This document shows positions 12,572-25,178 of a stretch of 64,000 bases of DNA, one piece after another. Positions within the stretch are counted from its first letter, which is position 1. Every line of letters begins with the position of its first letter. The stretch lies in NCBI RefSeq assembly GCF_037975245.1, contig NC_092568.1, forward strand, positions 31,342,501 to 31,406,500, read 5' to 3'. Source of the DNA: Apostichopus japonicus. Its lineage: Eukaryota; Echinodermata; Holothuroidea; Aspidochirotida; Stichopodidae. The position numbers and the translations under genes were made by a program. Under the pieces are notes generated by a model, which did no database searches, was not told where the DNA came from, and worked only from the letters and a program-made list of their open reading frames with translations.

Positions 12572-15529
12572 TCACTGTTCGGTAGACGGATGAATCCGTG
12601 CGGTAGCTTTGATGAGACTTCTGACCCTTTTTGTGCTTATGAAGGCTATCATCATAAGAAATCCTCGCAGTGCATCGATGGTGAATGTGATTACGTTGAA
12701 AATATGGCTTTCAAAAATCGTTATTACTAAAACTGAGATAAAGGTGGGAAAACCAAGAATACACTTCAACTGAAATGAAAGAAGAAGATATAGAATCAAA
12801 ATAGTGAAACAGAATGGCTCCTGGTTAATATTCAGTCGTTATCAATAAACGGAGGATTCCTTTAAAGTTGTGTCATGTTGTGTATTGTTGTACTCTGTCC
12901 AAAAAGCAAATAGTCATTCAGTGTAAGATTCTTAGCGTTTTGACCAAGATTGAGTAACTTATCTGTTCCTTCCAGATGAACAGCACACAGTTTATTGCCC
13001 TAAATCATATGTAATATAATTATATCTATTCCCCATCAAGTTAGATGGATGTATAAATGTATATATGTACGGATATATGGATGTATGAATGGATGGACGT
13101 ACGTACGTACATACGGACGAACGAACGGATGTATGGATGGGTGGGTGTGTGGGTGAATGAATGGACAGGAAGATAGGTAGTTATACAGACAGACACACAC
13201 ATATGCGGACAGCCTGACGGACATACGGACGGACGTAATGATTGTTTGAGTTGAAGTCAATTTATTAAGATAAATTCATTCTAAACATTACCCGAATAGC
13301 GATGGGCATTAGATGCGAGCCACCGCTAGATGTAGACTGGACGTTTGAAGTGCCAAGGGAATGACGTATGCTGTACATGATGTTGAGAAAAAGGAGATCG
13401 CTCAATATCTCAAGACAGGCTATCGGTAAGACAAGAATGACGAATGTTACCGTATTATGATAGTTAATGTACCAATATAAACCGTACTGAAATATATCCG
13501 GTGTCGATATAACATGGAAAATTATACCGACAATCAAACACGGTATTGGCAAACCAAAACCCAAAACGTTGTATATAATGACGGTTTTTCTTGCACTTGT
13601 CCTGCTAAGAGTCACTGTGTTATTAGCTCCGTGGCTACCGAGGCTTATGGAACGCTTGACGTGGATCAAGATTACTAACTCCCAAGCAAAAACGGCTATC
13701 AGTATAAAGTGGAGTACAACTACTAACATAATGACAAAGCCATTGGGCGGACGCAATGACAAAAGCAGAAACAACACGTCTTCAACTGCTAATATAACGG
13801 AAAGAGATATCAGGCAAATTCCGTAAACGTTCCGAAGTCGTTCATACTTCAAGATTATCCAAATAACGACGGCAATAGATATCAGTGAAACTAGTTCAAA
13901 TATCATATTAAAATATGTTAACACTTTTGCCAAAATATTGATATCCTCCAAACAGGCTTTAAATTTATATGGATATTTGTCTGAAATATATAACTTGCTC
14001 AAGTCTAAAAAAAATCCATCGGGTATGGTATATACTCTAGGAGAGTCATACTCGACTGAGCACCAACTTATCAAAAGTTGTTTCACTTTTATTTCAACAA
14101 ACCACCAGAAACACGTCTTGTTATCAGCAAAAATCAGTGGTGTTTCGATTGAACTGGTGATATTGGCAGGAAATCCGTTAGAAATGTCTTCCCCACCACA
14201 AACCGACACGTTTCTCAGCATGTCAACGACATCCCACTTTACAACGACATCATCGCAGCAGGTACACATCAACTCTATTACACTTTCACACTTAAGTTTA
14301 AATACATTGACTGTGTTGCCATGGTTATTGGCACAGAATTCACTTTCGCAACTTCCATTGTATGAACAAACTGATCCGTTGGACGACGGGGACTGGTTAC
14401 TTCGACAAGAGCCACTCTCTGGATAGTAAAAGGAAGTTATCATGTATTACTGTTTAAAAAGGAAGTTATCATGTATTACTGTTTATAAAGGAAGTTATCA
14501 TGTATTACTGTTTATAAAGGAAGTTATCATGTATTACTCTTCATAAAGGAAGTTATCATGTATTACTCTTCATAAAGGAAGTTATCATGTATTACTCTTC
14601 ATTAAGAGACTTCATAGTATAGTACATATTCCATATGAGATAGCCTTGTATGACCAAAGTAAATGAACATCTGATAAAGAATGACCGACATCAGGAATGA
14701 AGGTATAGAAAACAATGTAAACTGAGTTCGATCTGTTAGCAGTGAACCAACCAAGGAGGGTGTGGAACGGTTGAGTGGGAGATTTTGTATCTGATGTTCA
14801 TCTCAAAGCTTTTCCATATATATTAAGGGTTGCCAAAACAAGTTACTGTAAAGCTGAAAGTACTTTTGGATCGTTGGTATGTTTAATGAGGCAGTGACAT
14901 AATATCATATAATTCAGGTAAATGCAAGAAAGGACAATGTGTAGCGAGAAACGTAATTTAAAAAAGCAACAGCATGGAACAGAATGTGTGCTTTAATGTC
15001 TTAATGTTAATGGGTATGGTGAATATTAAGCTCTTACATTAAAAAAAGTCAACTGTTACATATTTTCTTTTATTACTCCTCTTTATTAGAATACCCCCCC
15101 CCCCCCAAATAAGGGATTGAACTGATTCTTCTGTAAAGATTTCGCCAAAAAGAGACTCTTCCTGTACATATTTATTAATCGGTCGATTTTTTTTCTCGAA
15201 CTTTTCGGTTCTTCGTGAACGGCGTGATATAACACATGATGGAAGTCAAATTCAAAATCTATATTATTTGGAGATTAAATGAAAAAAATAATGAGAAATA
15301 ACTAAATAGATTTATTTAAATATACTGAAATAATTGATTTAATGCATATGTGAACATGCTACAGCATAGAGCCAGGTTAAATCCGACAATAAAAATAGAC
15401 ATTCTTTGAGAGTGAAAACAAATAGCGACAGTTGAAATGATTCTTACCTTCAACAATTGCAACCGATGAAATGATCAGCAAAAAAACAACGGCAATGGTA
15501 ACGTCCACGTAATTGCCGACACCATCCAT
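12572..15529 (-). CDS. Class B-like (secretin/adhesion/Mth-type) seven-transmembrane receptor, three exons
   Basis: Exon 1 (15448-15529) starts at ATG 15527-15529 and encodes a signal peptide (MDGVGNYVDVTIAVVFLLII...), phase 1, GTAAGA donor. Exon 2 (13292-14418) follows a CCAG acceptor. It encodes a Cys-rich ectodomain (VCSYNGSC, CTCCDD, SVCGGED, with several N-glycosylation sites) and five hydrophobic segments: TM1 about residues 193-217, TM2 225-249, TM3 253-281 (VFAWELVILI), then TM4 and TM5. It ends in phase 0 at CGG|GTAATG. If unspliced, the frame would stop after TM5 at 13265. Exon 3 (12572-12769) begins after a TTTCAG acceptor in phase 0 and supplies TM6-TM7 (ILGFPTFISVLVITIF, DALRGFLMMIAF) and a short tail. 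The total is 468 codons. It should be a plasma-membrane G-protein-coupled receptor with unknown ligand. The topology and TM7 pattern suggest class B/Mth-like; exact subfamily uncertain. Confidence 0.8.
13036..13250. repeat. (GGAT/GTAC/GGAC)n degenerate tetranucleotide microsatellite
   Basis: The sequence is a run of ATGGATGT, GTACGTACGTAC, GGACGAACGAACGG and related tetramers in the second intron of the receptor gene (between 12769 and 13292). The open minus frame rich in His, Pro and Tyr across it is a by-product of the repeat. Confidence 0.8.
14424..14603. repeat. 29-bp tandem repeat, about six copies, abutting the receptor exon 2 acceptor
   Basis: The unit AAGGAAGTTATCATGTATTACT plus TTTATA or TCTTCATA is repeated about six times at 14428-14603. 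The last unit touches the polypyrimidine/acceptor region of exon 2 (acceptor at 14419-14421), so copy number sets the sequence just upstream of that splice site. Confidence 0.85.
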
Positions 15530-17608
15530 TTTAGTACTCTTGGCTTATTAAATGACGATTTTATCTGCTTGAAAATCCCTTTCGATTTTGTTTATAACTT
15601 GTGCTTAAACCATTAAGATGAAACCGCGACGATACCATATCACATCTCTCATTAATAATGCGGGATTCATACGCTAATACATGAAACCAGGAGGTAACAC
15701 CAATATTTTGCAGAAAATATGACGCACGATATCTCAGACCGTGCTAGCAACACTTTATTCAGTAAAGTTATTAATGGCCAAACAACAGTTTCCATGGCAA
15801 TGCCATTGATTTTGAAAGATTTATTAATAAATATAATTACTTATTGCCTATACAGTGAACGTCTTCTATAGTGATCAATTATTAACGAATTCTCTTAATT
15901 GACAAATTCGTGATAAATGTAGAAAAGTTTGAGAGAAAATTGTCGAAATTCTTGCAAATTTACACTATATATGGCATGTAACAGACTGAAATATATCTTT
16001 GAAAAGTATTAACTTTCTAAATATAAACTATTTATTTCATATGCGTCAGTGACTTATGCGTCTATTCCGTGAGCAGAACGCTGTATAATTAATCCTTATG
16101 TGACAAATACACGACTGTGATCTGCAAGATTTCATCTGTAAGTACTCTTTGCTTATCATATATTGGTCTCTCAAATTTAAAAGTATATGCAACTTTCATG
16201 TATGATATTGAATTTCCAATGATTAAAATGGGGAAAACACGATAAATGGCACTTCTACCCGAGAGCGAAGTTATCAATTATATTTCGTCCTTTGAGGTTC
16301 AATAATAGAACTATACAGAAGTATGTACGCCAAAATTAAGAAAACAAGCATGACAAGAAATGACAAATGAGAACAATTAATATGAACAAAAGTTATATGG
16401 GCCTACCTGGATTCGTATTTGTAAAGGTATATTGATTAAGTTCTTAACATCACCGTCACATCCATAAGAGGCTAAAGTATAAACATAAATTAAAGACAAA
16501 AGCTGGATCCTCTCCATATGTACCCATAATGCATACACTTTAAAGCATTTAAGGCCAACATGTCAAGAATCGATATGGTTCGCTGTTTCCATAGTAACAA
16601 CTGGCTGAAAAAATTGCTTTCTTGTTCCATAGAATGAGTGATTTCATCAAAACCGATTTTCTTTCAACGCTTTGATATCGTAGTAAATATATATAATATT
16701 GCATTATGATTGGATTATGATACACTTGGTGGAATACTTGTGTTCTGCCATCTTTTATTCAAACGTTGAATGCAATGTACTACATTGTTTTTTTTTCAAT
16801 ATCGTAAATTAACAATAACTATTTCTTAAATAGCGAGCAAATTGTTAAAATATAGTGATCAATTAACAAAATATATTAGATAAATACGAATTTCGAAATA
16901 TATAATAAACATTACCAGAAAATAAAAATATTACTGAATTAGGATAGATAAATAGTGACCCCTAAAACCTAAACATCAAAAAAAGAAGAACGACTAGAGA
17001 ATGTTGCACAAAGGTTATTGAAGGAAATGGGAGAGCAAGTTTTGCACATATGAAGAATTTAAACTTATTATTGAAAAATTCGTTTGTATTTGGAATACCA
17101 CGGTTAATATTTTTCTGATAAATATAATACTTCATATGGAAGATAAGAAAATTCTTAAGGTGTTTTACTTGAAGGCGATAACCAAAACATCTATCTTGTT
17201 ATAAAAGAAAACAGATTGTCTATTGAATGTTTTCTGCTCAACATTTTTTTAATAAGGTTGGAGGTAATATTAGACTCAAAAATAATTGAACCAACGTTTC
17301 ATTCCTCTACCGCAGAATGTACAACGTGGATTCTCCTCCTTATCCACTAAGAAAAAGTTAACAATTAGTACCTAAAATACAATGTATCAAGCGAAACTGA
17401 AAGTAATGAATCTTGGTATCTTTAAGAGACTGAAAGGTAATCTGAAACATCTTTCTCCACTGAGGCTGACTTATATTGAACTGCAAATGAGATTGACTTC
17501 GGCGGTGCCACGAAGCCCTGGATACGCAGATTACATATACGACGTGAAAGTAATGGCATGTTATGAATAGAATCTAGTAACAACTCCCTGAGTAATTCGG
17601 AAGAGTAT
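15530..17608. other. No gene seen
   Basis: The region lies between the receptor gene and its broken paralogue. It is AT-rich with no supported exon. A minus frame at 16089-16277 has no domain or splice support. TM6-7 of the broken receptor would be expected here; I could not find it. Confidence 0.4.
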
Positions 17609-20600
17609 TTAGTAAAAAATAATCATAAATGAAAGTAATATAATTGTAAGAATATTTTGGTATTTGGAGATGACCAAAATTTGTCTGGAGGGGAGTTCTA
17701 TGGTGACCATCGGAACTATAAATGCGACCGCATTCTTCATCTCCACATGGCTATCTCCTAACGTACGGCAGTCTGTTACATTCGACAAGGAAAACACTAA
17801 TTTCGTAATAACGAACGGCAGCGGAGCGAACCAAGCGAATGTACCGTATGTTACCGTTTGTTTGTTGTAATGTCTGGTACCAGCTTTGTTTTTGATGCTC
17901 GTAATGTTGCTATCCGAGACTGTTTGATAAAAATGGTGATAAATGGCTAAATCCCAGGCAAATATGGCTAACACTACAAGAAGATATGACAAATGGGCAC
18001 ATCAGGTTTTTGAATCCAATTCAACGTATCATTTAATTAATGAGATATACAAATATGTCAAACATGAGAGCTAAAGATAAATTCACCAAACAAAATCCAT
18101 AAATACTTTGAAGTTTCTTAAACATAACATAAGTAAGTAAGTAAGGTAAGTAAAACTTTATTAATCCCAAAGGGAAATTCAGGCAATCGCTCATAAAACA
18201 ATGAAAATGTTACAAAAATAGATGTGTTTATTGTTCAATAAGACAGTAAGAATAATAAGAAAAAGTCAATATATGAGAGTCAACGTAACAAAATCTCATT
18301 GAAAAGCTTAATTGCACGGGGTATGAAAGAATCTCTGTATCTATTGGTTTTGAGACATGGAAGTCTCAACCTGCCACTGCCTCTGGACATCTGGCTATTA
18401 TGAAGTAGCTCATAGAGGGGGTGGGTATGGTCCTTCCATACCGCGTCCAGTTTGGACTCGAGAAGGCTGTGGTAAACCGAGTCAATGGAAGGCAAGGGTT
18501 CCCCGACTACTCTCTCCGCTTTCTTAATGATGCTGTTAATACGATCTATTTCATGTTTGTTTACATTCCCACCCCAGCAAATCAAGCAATAACGCCAAAC
18601 CCCGCTAATGGTACAATTATAAAACATTTCAAGGATGTCATTACGAACATCAAATTCGACATCTTACTGAGGCAGTACAACCTAGAATTCAACTTTTTAA
18701 CCAATATATCAATATGATCTCCCCATGCCAAGTGATCATTCAGAACTACCCCAAGATACTTATATGACGTAACACGATCAAATACACTTCCTTTGACAAT
18801 AACAGGGGGTGGAGAATTATAGTATTGCGACGAAAATCAATAATCATTTCTTTGGTCTTAGCAACATTTAATTGAGGAGGTTAAGATCACAGTAGTTCGC
18901 AAAAGACTGAATTTTACGTAAGTAAGCTTCACCACTATTACCATTGACTAAGCCAATCATGGCAGTATCGTCAGCAAACTTGATGAGTGAGCACCCTTGT
19001 TCTGATGACCTGGCATCGTACGTGTAAAGTGTGAATAGGAACGGTGCTAGAACTGTTCCCTGAGGTGCCCCTGTATTTGAAAAATTAACAACGGAGAGAC
19101 ACGAATGGCTGAGTTTCACCAACTGAGTTCTGTTAGTTAAATAGTTTAAAATCCAGTGAATAAAACCACCGGGAACGTCCATTTTCTTAAGTTTACTGAC
19201 TACAATATGTGGTTGGATAGTGTTGAATGCAGACGAAAAGTCGAAAAAGGTCACACGGGCTAAATGTCCTCGGCAAGAATGTTCTAAATGAGAATATAGT
19301 TTTTGAAGGATCAAAAGAATGGCATCTTCACAACTTCGATCTGATTGGTATGCAAACTGGAAAAGATCTAAAAATGGAGTTACGAATGGTCTAAATCGTT
19401 CTAAAAATATACGTTCACAAACTTTCATTGGCACAGCAGTGAGGGCAACAGAACGTAAGTCATTCAAACATGATATTGCACTGATTTTAGGTACTGGTAT
19501 GATACATGATTGCTTCCATAAGTTAGGTATAACACGGGTCGTGAAAGATTGATTGAAAATATACGTTAAAATGTTCGAAAGTTGTATTGCACATTGTTTT
19601 AAGACCCGCGGGAGAGCTTGTCTGGTCCGGCAGCCTTCGATAAGTGAAGTCTTGACAAATGACGACGAACCTCCCCTTCAGTAACCGTGATGTCACAGTC
19701 AGAATTTGCGAACTGCTGTTGAAAATCGTCGTGTTCAGCTGAAATATCCTATCGATCGAAACGATTATAAAAGCAATTCAGTTCGTTCGCATATTCTTCA
19801 TCCACTCTGGGTAATAGGCAAGATTTCGTTGTTTTTTTTTTGTATCCACTCATCAAGCGCACGCCTTCCCAGACGCGCTTCATGTTGCCACCAGTAAAAT
19901 GCCCTTCCACTTTGTCCTTGTACGCTGCCCTCTCCTTGCGAATAATCCTTTTCAGTTCAGACCGGATTTTCTTCAATCCCTCAGGATCTCCTTTACCGAA
20001 GAGCCTCTTCTTCCTATTGATGACGTCCTTCACCGTTTCGTAATCCAGGGTTTGTTGTTGGGATAAATTTTAATCTGCTTTGTTGGAATTGTAAGTTCAA
20101 CACAGAAATTGATGTAATCGTTTAAGGTTTCCGTCAATTCATCCAAGTCCCCAACAGCGTCTATAAAGGCATTCCAATCAATAGCATCCAGGTCAGCTCT
20201 AAGGTGTTCTAAGCTGTTTTCGTTCCATTGTTGAACAGTCACGGTTGACGGTTTCTGCCTCTGAACAATAGGTCTGTACTTGGGTAGTAAGTTGATGAGG
20301 TAAGATCGGCATTACCAAGCGCTGGCAATTGAATGCAGTTGTAGGCATCCTTTACGTTTGAATAGAGCAAATCCAGGGTAGTAGTAGCTCGTGTTGTGCA
20401 AGTCACATGTTGATAGTAGTGCACATTACTTTTGCATGCATCCAGATAACGCAGGCAACAGAGATTGCTGACAAAGCACAGAACACAACTTCGTCAACAT
20501 TCCGTCACTTTCGTCTATATATTTCTACCATCGTAGCAAGCTATGATTTCCCCAGGAAATATCTGAAAGTCGCTAAATTTGAGATAAACTGCCGATTTGC

Positions 20601-20786
20601 GATGCAGATTCCTTCACTTCCCAAATGTAAATAGTTTGACCATTCCACAATAAACTCGTCAGCCTTGACAATAAACAGAAAGAGACATCGCTTATCAACG
20701 ACATTCGTTGTATAATTACTGTAACCAACCGATACAGTTGAAACCGAATCTTTCTGCATATCATGTACATGATAAATAACATCCAT
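17609..20786 (-). pseudogene. Broken class B-like receptor paralogue, split by a LINE
   Basis: The right part (about 20580-20786) encodes an ectodomain stretch that aligns with the intact receptor: NVVDKRCLFLFIVKADEF versus FADNKTCFWWFVEIKVKQ. It degenerates with stops through the region just before TM1. The left part (17609-about 18125) resumes at intracellular loop 1/TM2 (SIYGFCLVNLSLAL versus NVYGICLISLSVIL), has stops or a frameshift before TM3 (VVLAIFAWDLAI), and continues through TM4-TM5 before a stop. Between them sits a retrotransposon. Loss of TM1, in-frame stops and the insertion mean it cannot make a full receptor. Confidence 0.75.
18131..20430 (-). mobile_element. CR1/L2-like LINE, 5'-truncated, inserted in the receptor pseudogene
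   Basis: Minus-strand fragments in order are an endonuclease C-terminal piece (20239-20424, TTTLDLLYSNVKDAY), a linker (20030-20242; 19749-20033), a reverse transcriptase (18868-19467) and a thumb/tail piece (18280-18627, WRYCLICWGGN). The RT piece carries FRPF, FDFSSAFNTIQPH, NTGAPQGTVLAPF and the catalytic box KFADDTAMIG. The 3' end has a short TAAG repeat (about 18131-18150) next to ACTTTATTAATCCC, a tail seen in many animal LINEs. Pieces lie in different frames and the 5' half is missing, so it is inactive. The end near 20430 is approximate. Confidence 0.8.
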
Positions 20787-22860
20787 CTTTGGCTTTACAC
20801 CTAAAAGCTTGGAGATAACTCAAAAATAGAATAAATGAGTTCGTTCGAACATTAATTTAAAATTCTCATCTACCATTGTAAATGTTCCAGTTGATAAAGC
20901 AGATTGTAAACATTGAGGTTAGGTTGAAATATTTGTGAGAGTAAGTCTGAAAATACAGTCATTATCCATTGTACAATATGATATCAGTGATCTCTTTGAT
21001 ATGTTATAAGTACATTCGTCGCTATGTTCTATGTAATATACTGTTTCTTAAACTTGAGGCCAATGTCCCGTAGGAATCTTGTCGCTTTGGTTTCTTGGAA
21101 AAGACGAAAAGTTTGGCGACGATGGTCTATCGTCATTGCGTGAACAGTAATCTGTTGACAAGTGGAAGAAGTGATTTTTCAAATCAGGTGAAATTAACTG
21201 TGAATGACTGTGACCTCTTTCATTCGGAACAATGATTAATTAGTTAATTGGCCTAACCATTATATATGTGTTAATTATTCATGAATATACATTTGTTTAC
21301 CTTATAGAACAGTATTCAACCAAAGGGATAGTACACTGGCGAACGCATATCTGGAACAGTGATCGTTATTTTTTCTTTGCATTTAATTTAAAATCACTTT
21401 AGCGGTTAAAGTCAGATTCCCACAGCCCAGGAATTGGATCATTGAAGGTAAGGGCGTTGTTTAGAATGCTATTTACATGCTACCAATTTGTAAACACATG
21501 TGAAAACTATGAAATTTCCAGGTCAAATGTTAACATATATGACATCACTAACTCTCCTGTTGTCAGATCCATTAAGAAATATTCACCAAATTTAAAACCA
21601 AATGATCTTCAGCGAGCAAAATTCTATTCAAACGGAAGTTTCGAGCCAATATAAGAGAAAAGGGTCCTGTGATATTGGAGAACGTTTAAGGCAGGAATCA
21701 CAGCACAATCAAGTATCGAGAAAACAGGGGTGATTGGTGTCTACACTCCCTTCACATGCAACAAACACAATACAACATAAATAGTTATCAGCACAACTTT
21801 TTGCGTGATGTCGTCATCATAGATCTACATATAGCAAAAATATGCCAAAGAAGGCACCGTTTATCGTGTAAATTTGATATCCTTTAATTACTTGTTACTG
21901 TGATTTATTTTATTTTTGTGGTGATGGGTGGCAACGACTGGAGGGTCACACCCCTCTTTTTTAGAATTATGGATCGAACTGAAGTAGCAATCGAAAAGCT
22001 TTATTGAACTTTCGTCCTCCTTATGCGGACATCATACCGCGTGGGAATAGATGTGCTGTATTGTGAATAAGTTTTCGTCGGAAAAACACAGACAGTCTCG
22101 CACCAAATTTTAGTAGTAGTAGTAAGTTTATCAAAGTTTCAGTTTGATCTAATGGTATACCCAGGCAGGTTGTCCTGATTTTTTTTAATATTAGCAACGT
22201 CCGTAAATTGTATTTTATGCAATTTATACTGGAATAAACGAAACGAAACGAAATATAAATGAAGGGAAACACATAAGTCTCCAAAACTATTTCTCTATTA
22301 ATTGTGTTGATTGTTTATCTTATCATTTTATCTAACAGTTTCCAGCATAATGAAATAATATTGTTCTTCTTCAGAATATTATGGATATCAAGTCAAGCTG
22401 TTAATTGATAAAAAATAAAGTCTAACAAATTACAAAATTCGTTCAAATTTGGATTTAGAATTTCACAGTCACTATATAGTTTGTTTATAGAAACAACATT
22501 CAGCATATGTTAGACCAATTGGTAATTAATATTTATATAGGTTTTATCTCTATTCAAAAAAAAAATAGAAAGCGGAATGATGACTTTGTGTAATTTGTAT
22601 CTAAACTTTCATAAATAATATTGATGCTAGATATAAGCAAGAGGAAATAGAATTCTTTGACTAACTGTAATTTGTCGAAACAAGTTGAGCCTGCAATTTC
22701 ACTATCAGTGTTATGTTGGAATACAGATCATCATACAGCATGATGATGTCTTCCGGTTTCCCGCTTCGAATAAAACACTCAAGAAATTAATGTAATTTTT
22801 GATATCCTTTTACTTAAAAGCTGCAAAAACATTACAATGATCACAGGGGATGTGTTAACA
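20787..22860. other. No gene seen
   Basis: The region is AT-rich with isolated short frames (for example plus 21442-21654) that lack splice-site and domain support. Confidence 0.4.
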
Positions 22861-22864
22861 GAGG

Positions 22865-23400
22865 AACTTCAGTTTTCTGAAAGAGGACATCGTTATTAGG
22901 CTTTATAAGCAGTTGGTTAGGCCTCATTTGGAGTATGCTGTGCAGGCTTGGAACCCATATTTTGCAAAGGATAAGGACCGAAGTACTTGAAAGGTCCAAA
23001 GGAGGGCTACTAGGATGATTAGTTCCTTAAAGAGTATTCCTTATTATAGGCGGTTACAACTGTTGAATCTCTCCACACTGGAGCTTAGGAGGTTACGTGG
23101 GGACTTGATCCAGGTTTTCAAGATCGTGTATGATTTCGACAATTTATCCTTTACCGACTTTTTCATGTTTGCTTACAGTAGTTGTACCAGAGATCATTGT
23201 CTTAAACTCCAAAAGTCACATAGTAGGATTAATATTCGGCATAACTTTTTTTTTTTCTCATAGGGTTGTGAATGAGTGGAATGGTTTGCCTGAGAAAGTT
23301 GTACTTGCAGGTGGTGTCGTCAATGGGTTTAAGAATGCTTTGGACAAGCAATTTAAGCATTGTAATCGGGTCTGAGTGTTTAGTGTTTGTGTCTTCAGTT
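22865..23400 (+). mobile_element. LINE reverse-transcriptase tail fragment
   Basis: The plus strand encodes, in two frames, RPHLEYAVQAWNPYFAKDKD, then RATRMISSLKSIPYYRRLQ and LRRLRGDLIQVFKI, then after a poly-T slip near 23247, RVVNEWNGLPEKVV. This is the typical C-terminal part of CR1-type LINE polyproteins. It is 5'-truncated and frameshifted, and from a different family member than those at 4365-5260 and 18131-20430. Confidence 0.75.
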
Positions 23401-25036
23401 TTTCCCTCTCTCCTGTAAGGTCCTTGATGCATGGGACTTAAGTGTCCCTCCTGATCCATGAGTACGCGATATGAAAGAAAATATAACATGAAAATCGTAG
23501 GTAAGGCAAACAGCAAAACAAACAGATGTCAATATTCACCGAACTCGTTTATTCAGACTAAGTCGCTGACTTTCGATTATGAAATTTAAGGTATATTTTT
23601 GGATAAATATATCACAATGAAGTAGCGTAGAAGCGAAATAAAAATTTCCATATATCATCCAAATAATTACTCACATTTGATAGAAATGCGTTTTAAGTTT
23701 CTATTCGAAAGTAGTAAATAGAGATATGGAGCAAAGAAAACAAAGAGACACTGAATCCTCTTTGACAGCAGATAATCCCAGTACGCACTCACGATTAAAT
23801 GTTTTCGTTTTGTGTGTTCACATGCGATTATTAAGTACAAACATCCTCTCGATTCATTTTTCCTTTTTTTTTACTTTTCCAGTTGATTTATGTCCCGGTA
23901 AGAACTTGCATTTAGACACTTTTTTTTTTGCTTTCACTTTGACCAACCAAGAGATAAACTGCGATAAATTAAAGAATAGCAATATTTTTTTTTTTGCACT
24001 GACTTAAGAAAATGTGTTTCTTATAAAAAAAAAAAAAAATTGAGAACGTGCTGAACGTCATCTCATTGCTTCTATACTGTAACCTAATATACCAGATATG
24101 TCCTTATGGTGTTTGTATCACGTCTTGGAAACGAATTAGTATCAGATGGTGAGTTAATTGTCCATATGTCTGTTGAGGGCACTGGTACAGAATTCTTCTG
24201 TGGATCAAGGGGGCAAGTAACTCTAAGCTGCAGTGTTCTCTTGATTATTTATTTTTCTTTATTCGCCAGCTTTAACTCACAAACTGCATGTTAGAGAGAG
24301 GTTCGATTTCACTGGAATGTATACTGAAACTCTGGTCCAGGGGACAATCATTGGTGACACTCCCCACCCCTTTCGTATATTTCCCCTGCTTCAATTTTAT
24401 TATAAAAAAAGTCAGCAACAAATTTCATCACTTCGCACAAATATGTATTAGCATCAAGCGATATTAAATGACCTTTCAACTAATATGACATCCATGTTAT
24501 TTGGTAAATTTCTGGTTCATTGTTCCAGTCAACTTTTCTTTTGTTTTCTGTTGTTTTCTTTTTTCTTTTTGGGAGGGGGGGGGATAATAGTTTGACAAAT
24601 CTATCTTGGTTTATCAGTAATTTATATTATCTTCTCGGTACACTGTGGTAATTACAATGATTTTATTTAAGTGAACTTTAACTAGTAACATATTAACAAG
24701 TCCGTTCAATATTGTTAATTGCGACACCCAACTGATTTCATTGTATTAGTTATTTAGTGTTACGACTGCTGGTTTAACTCATTGTTGTTTTGAAGTAACA
24801 ACTTCTTTAGTGCATACCGTATCCATCATTGGTCTCCCGGTCTGCCTCCCTAATCTTCTGTTCATCATCACTTTTGCCTGATTAAATACCTCCTCTTTCT
24901 GCAAGGCCTTCTCTTCTCTCATATACGTATTCCGCCCATGCATGCTTATCACCCTAATTTGGCCATCTTCGTACTTCTTTCTTTCTCTGTCTCTTACAAT
25001 ATCTAAAGATTTCGTTACCGATCCAGTGACACCTAC
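23401..25036. other. No gene seen
   Basis: Poly-T rich segments give Phe-rich frames. A plus frame at 24106-24294 ends in a Cys-containing stretch and a hydrophobic run, but has no supported splice sites. Confidence 0.4.
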
Positions 25037-25178
25037 CCGTTCGCTTCTTTCTACTGCATCTCGCAAACTTATGTTCGCATTGTGTTACATTCGAATAATA
25101 AACATCTTTATGAATATCCTTTCCAACAGTGCACCCGTCAGCCTCATCATATTCACATCCAGTCGTGTTGTGGCAGAC
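25037..25178 (-). pseudogene. Candidate ectodomain exon related to the class B-like receptors
   Basis: A candidate exon between a TTAAAG acceptor and a GTAGGT donor encodes VCHNTTGCEYDEADGC, TQCEHKFARC and a basic end. Its cysteine spacing (C-x5-C-x7-C-x17-C-x6-C) resembles the N-terminal ectodomain of the receptor at 12572-15529 (VCSYNGSCESEFC..KCESVIELMC; C-x5-C-x4-C-x14-C-x8-C). It may be the lost 5' part of the pseudogene at 17609-20786 or a third copy. A Kazal-like domain is the alternative reading, but the spacing fits poorly. Confidence 0.35.

Noticed and set aside
12506-12730. Plus-strand frame with cysteines and an upstream AG (CGSFDETSDPFC)
   Set aside because: It is the shadow of the TM6-TM7 exon of the receptor on the minus strand, which has matching phase, acceptor and domain.
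13938-14426. 162-residue plus-strand frame
   Set aside because: It is antisense to the receptor ectodomain exon and has no domain or splice support.
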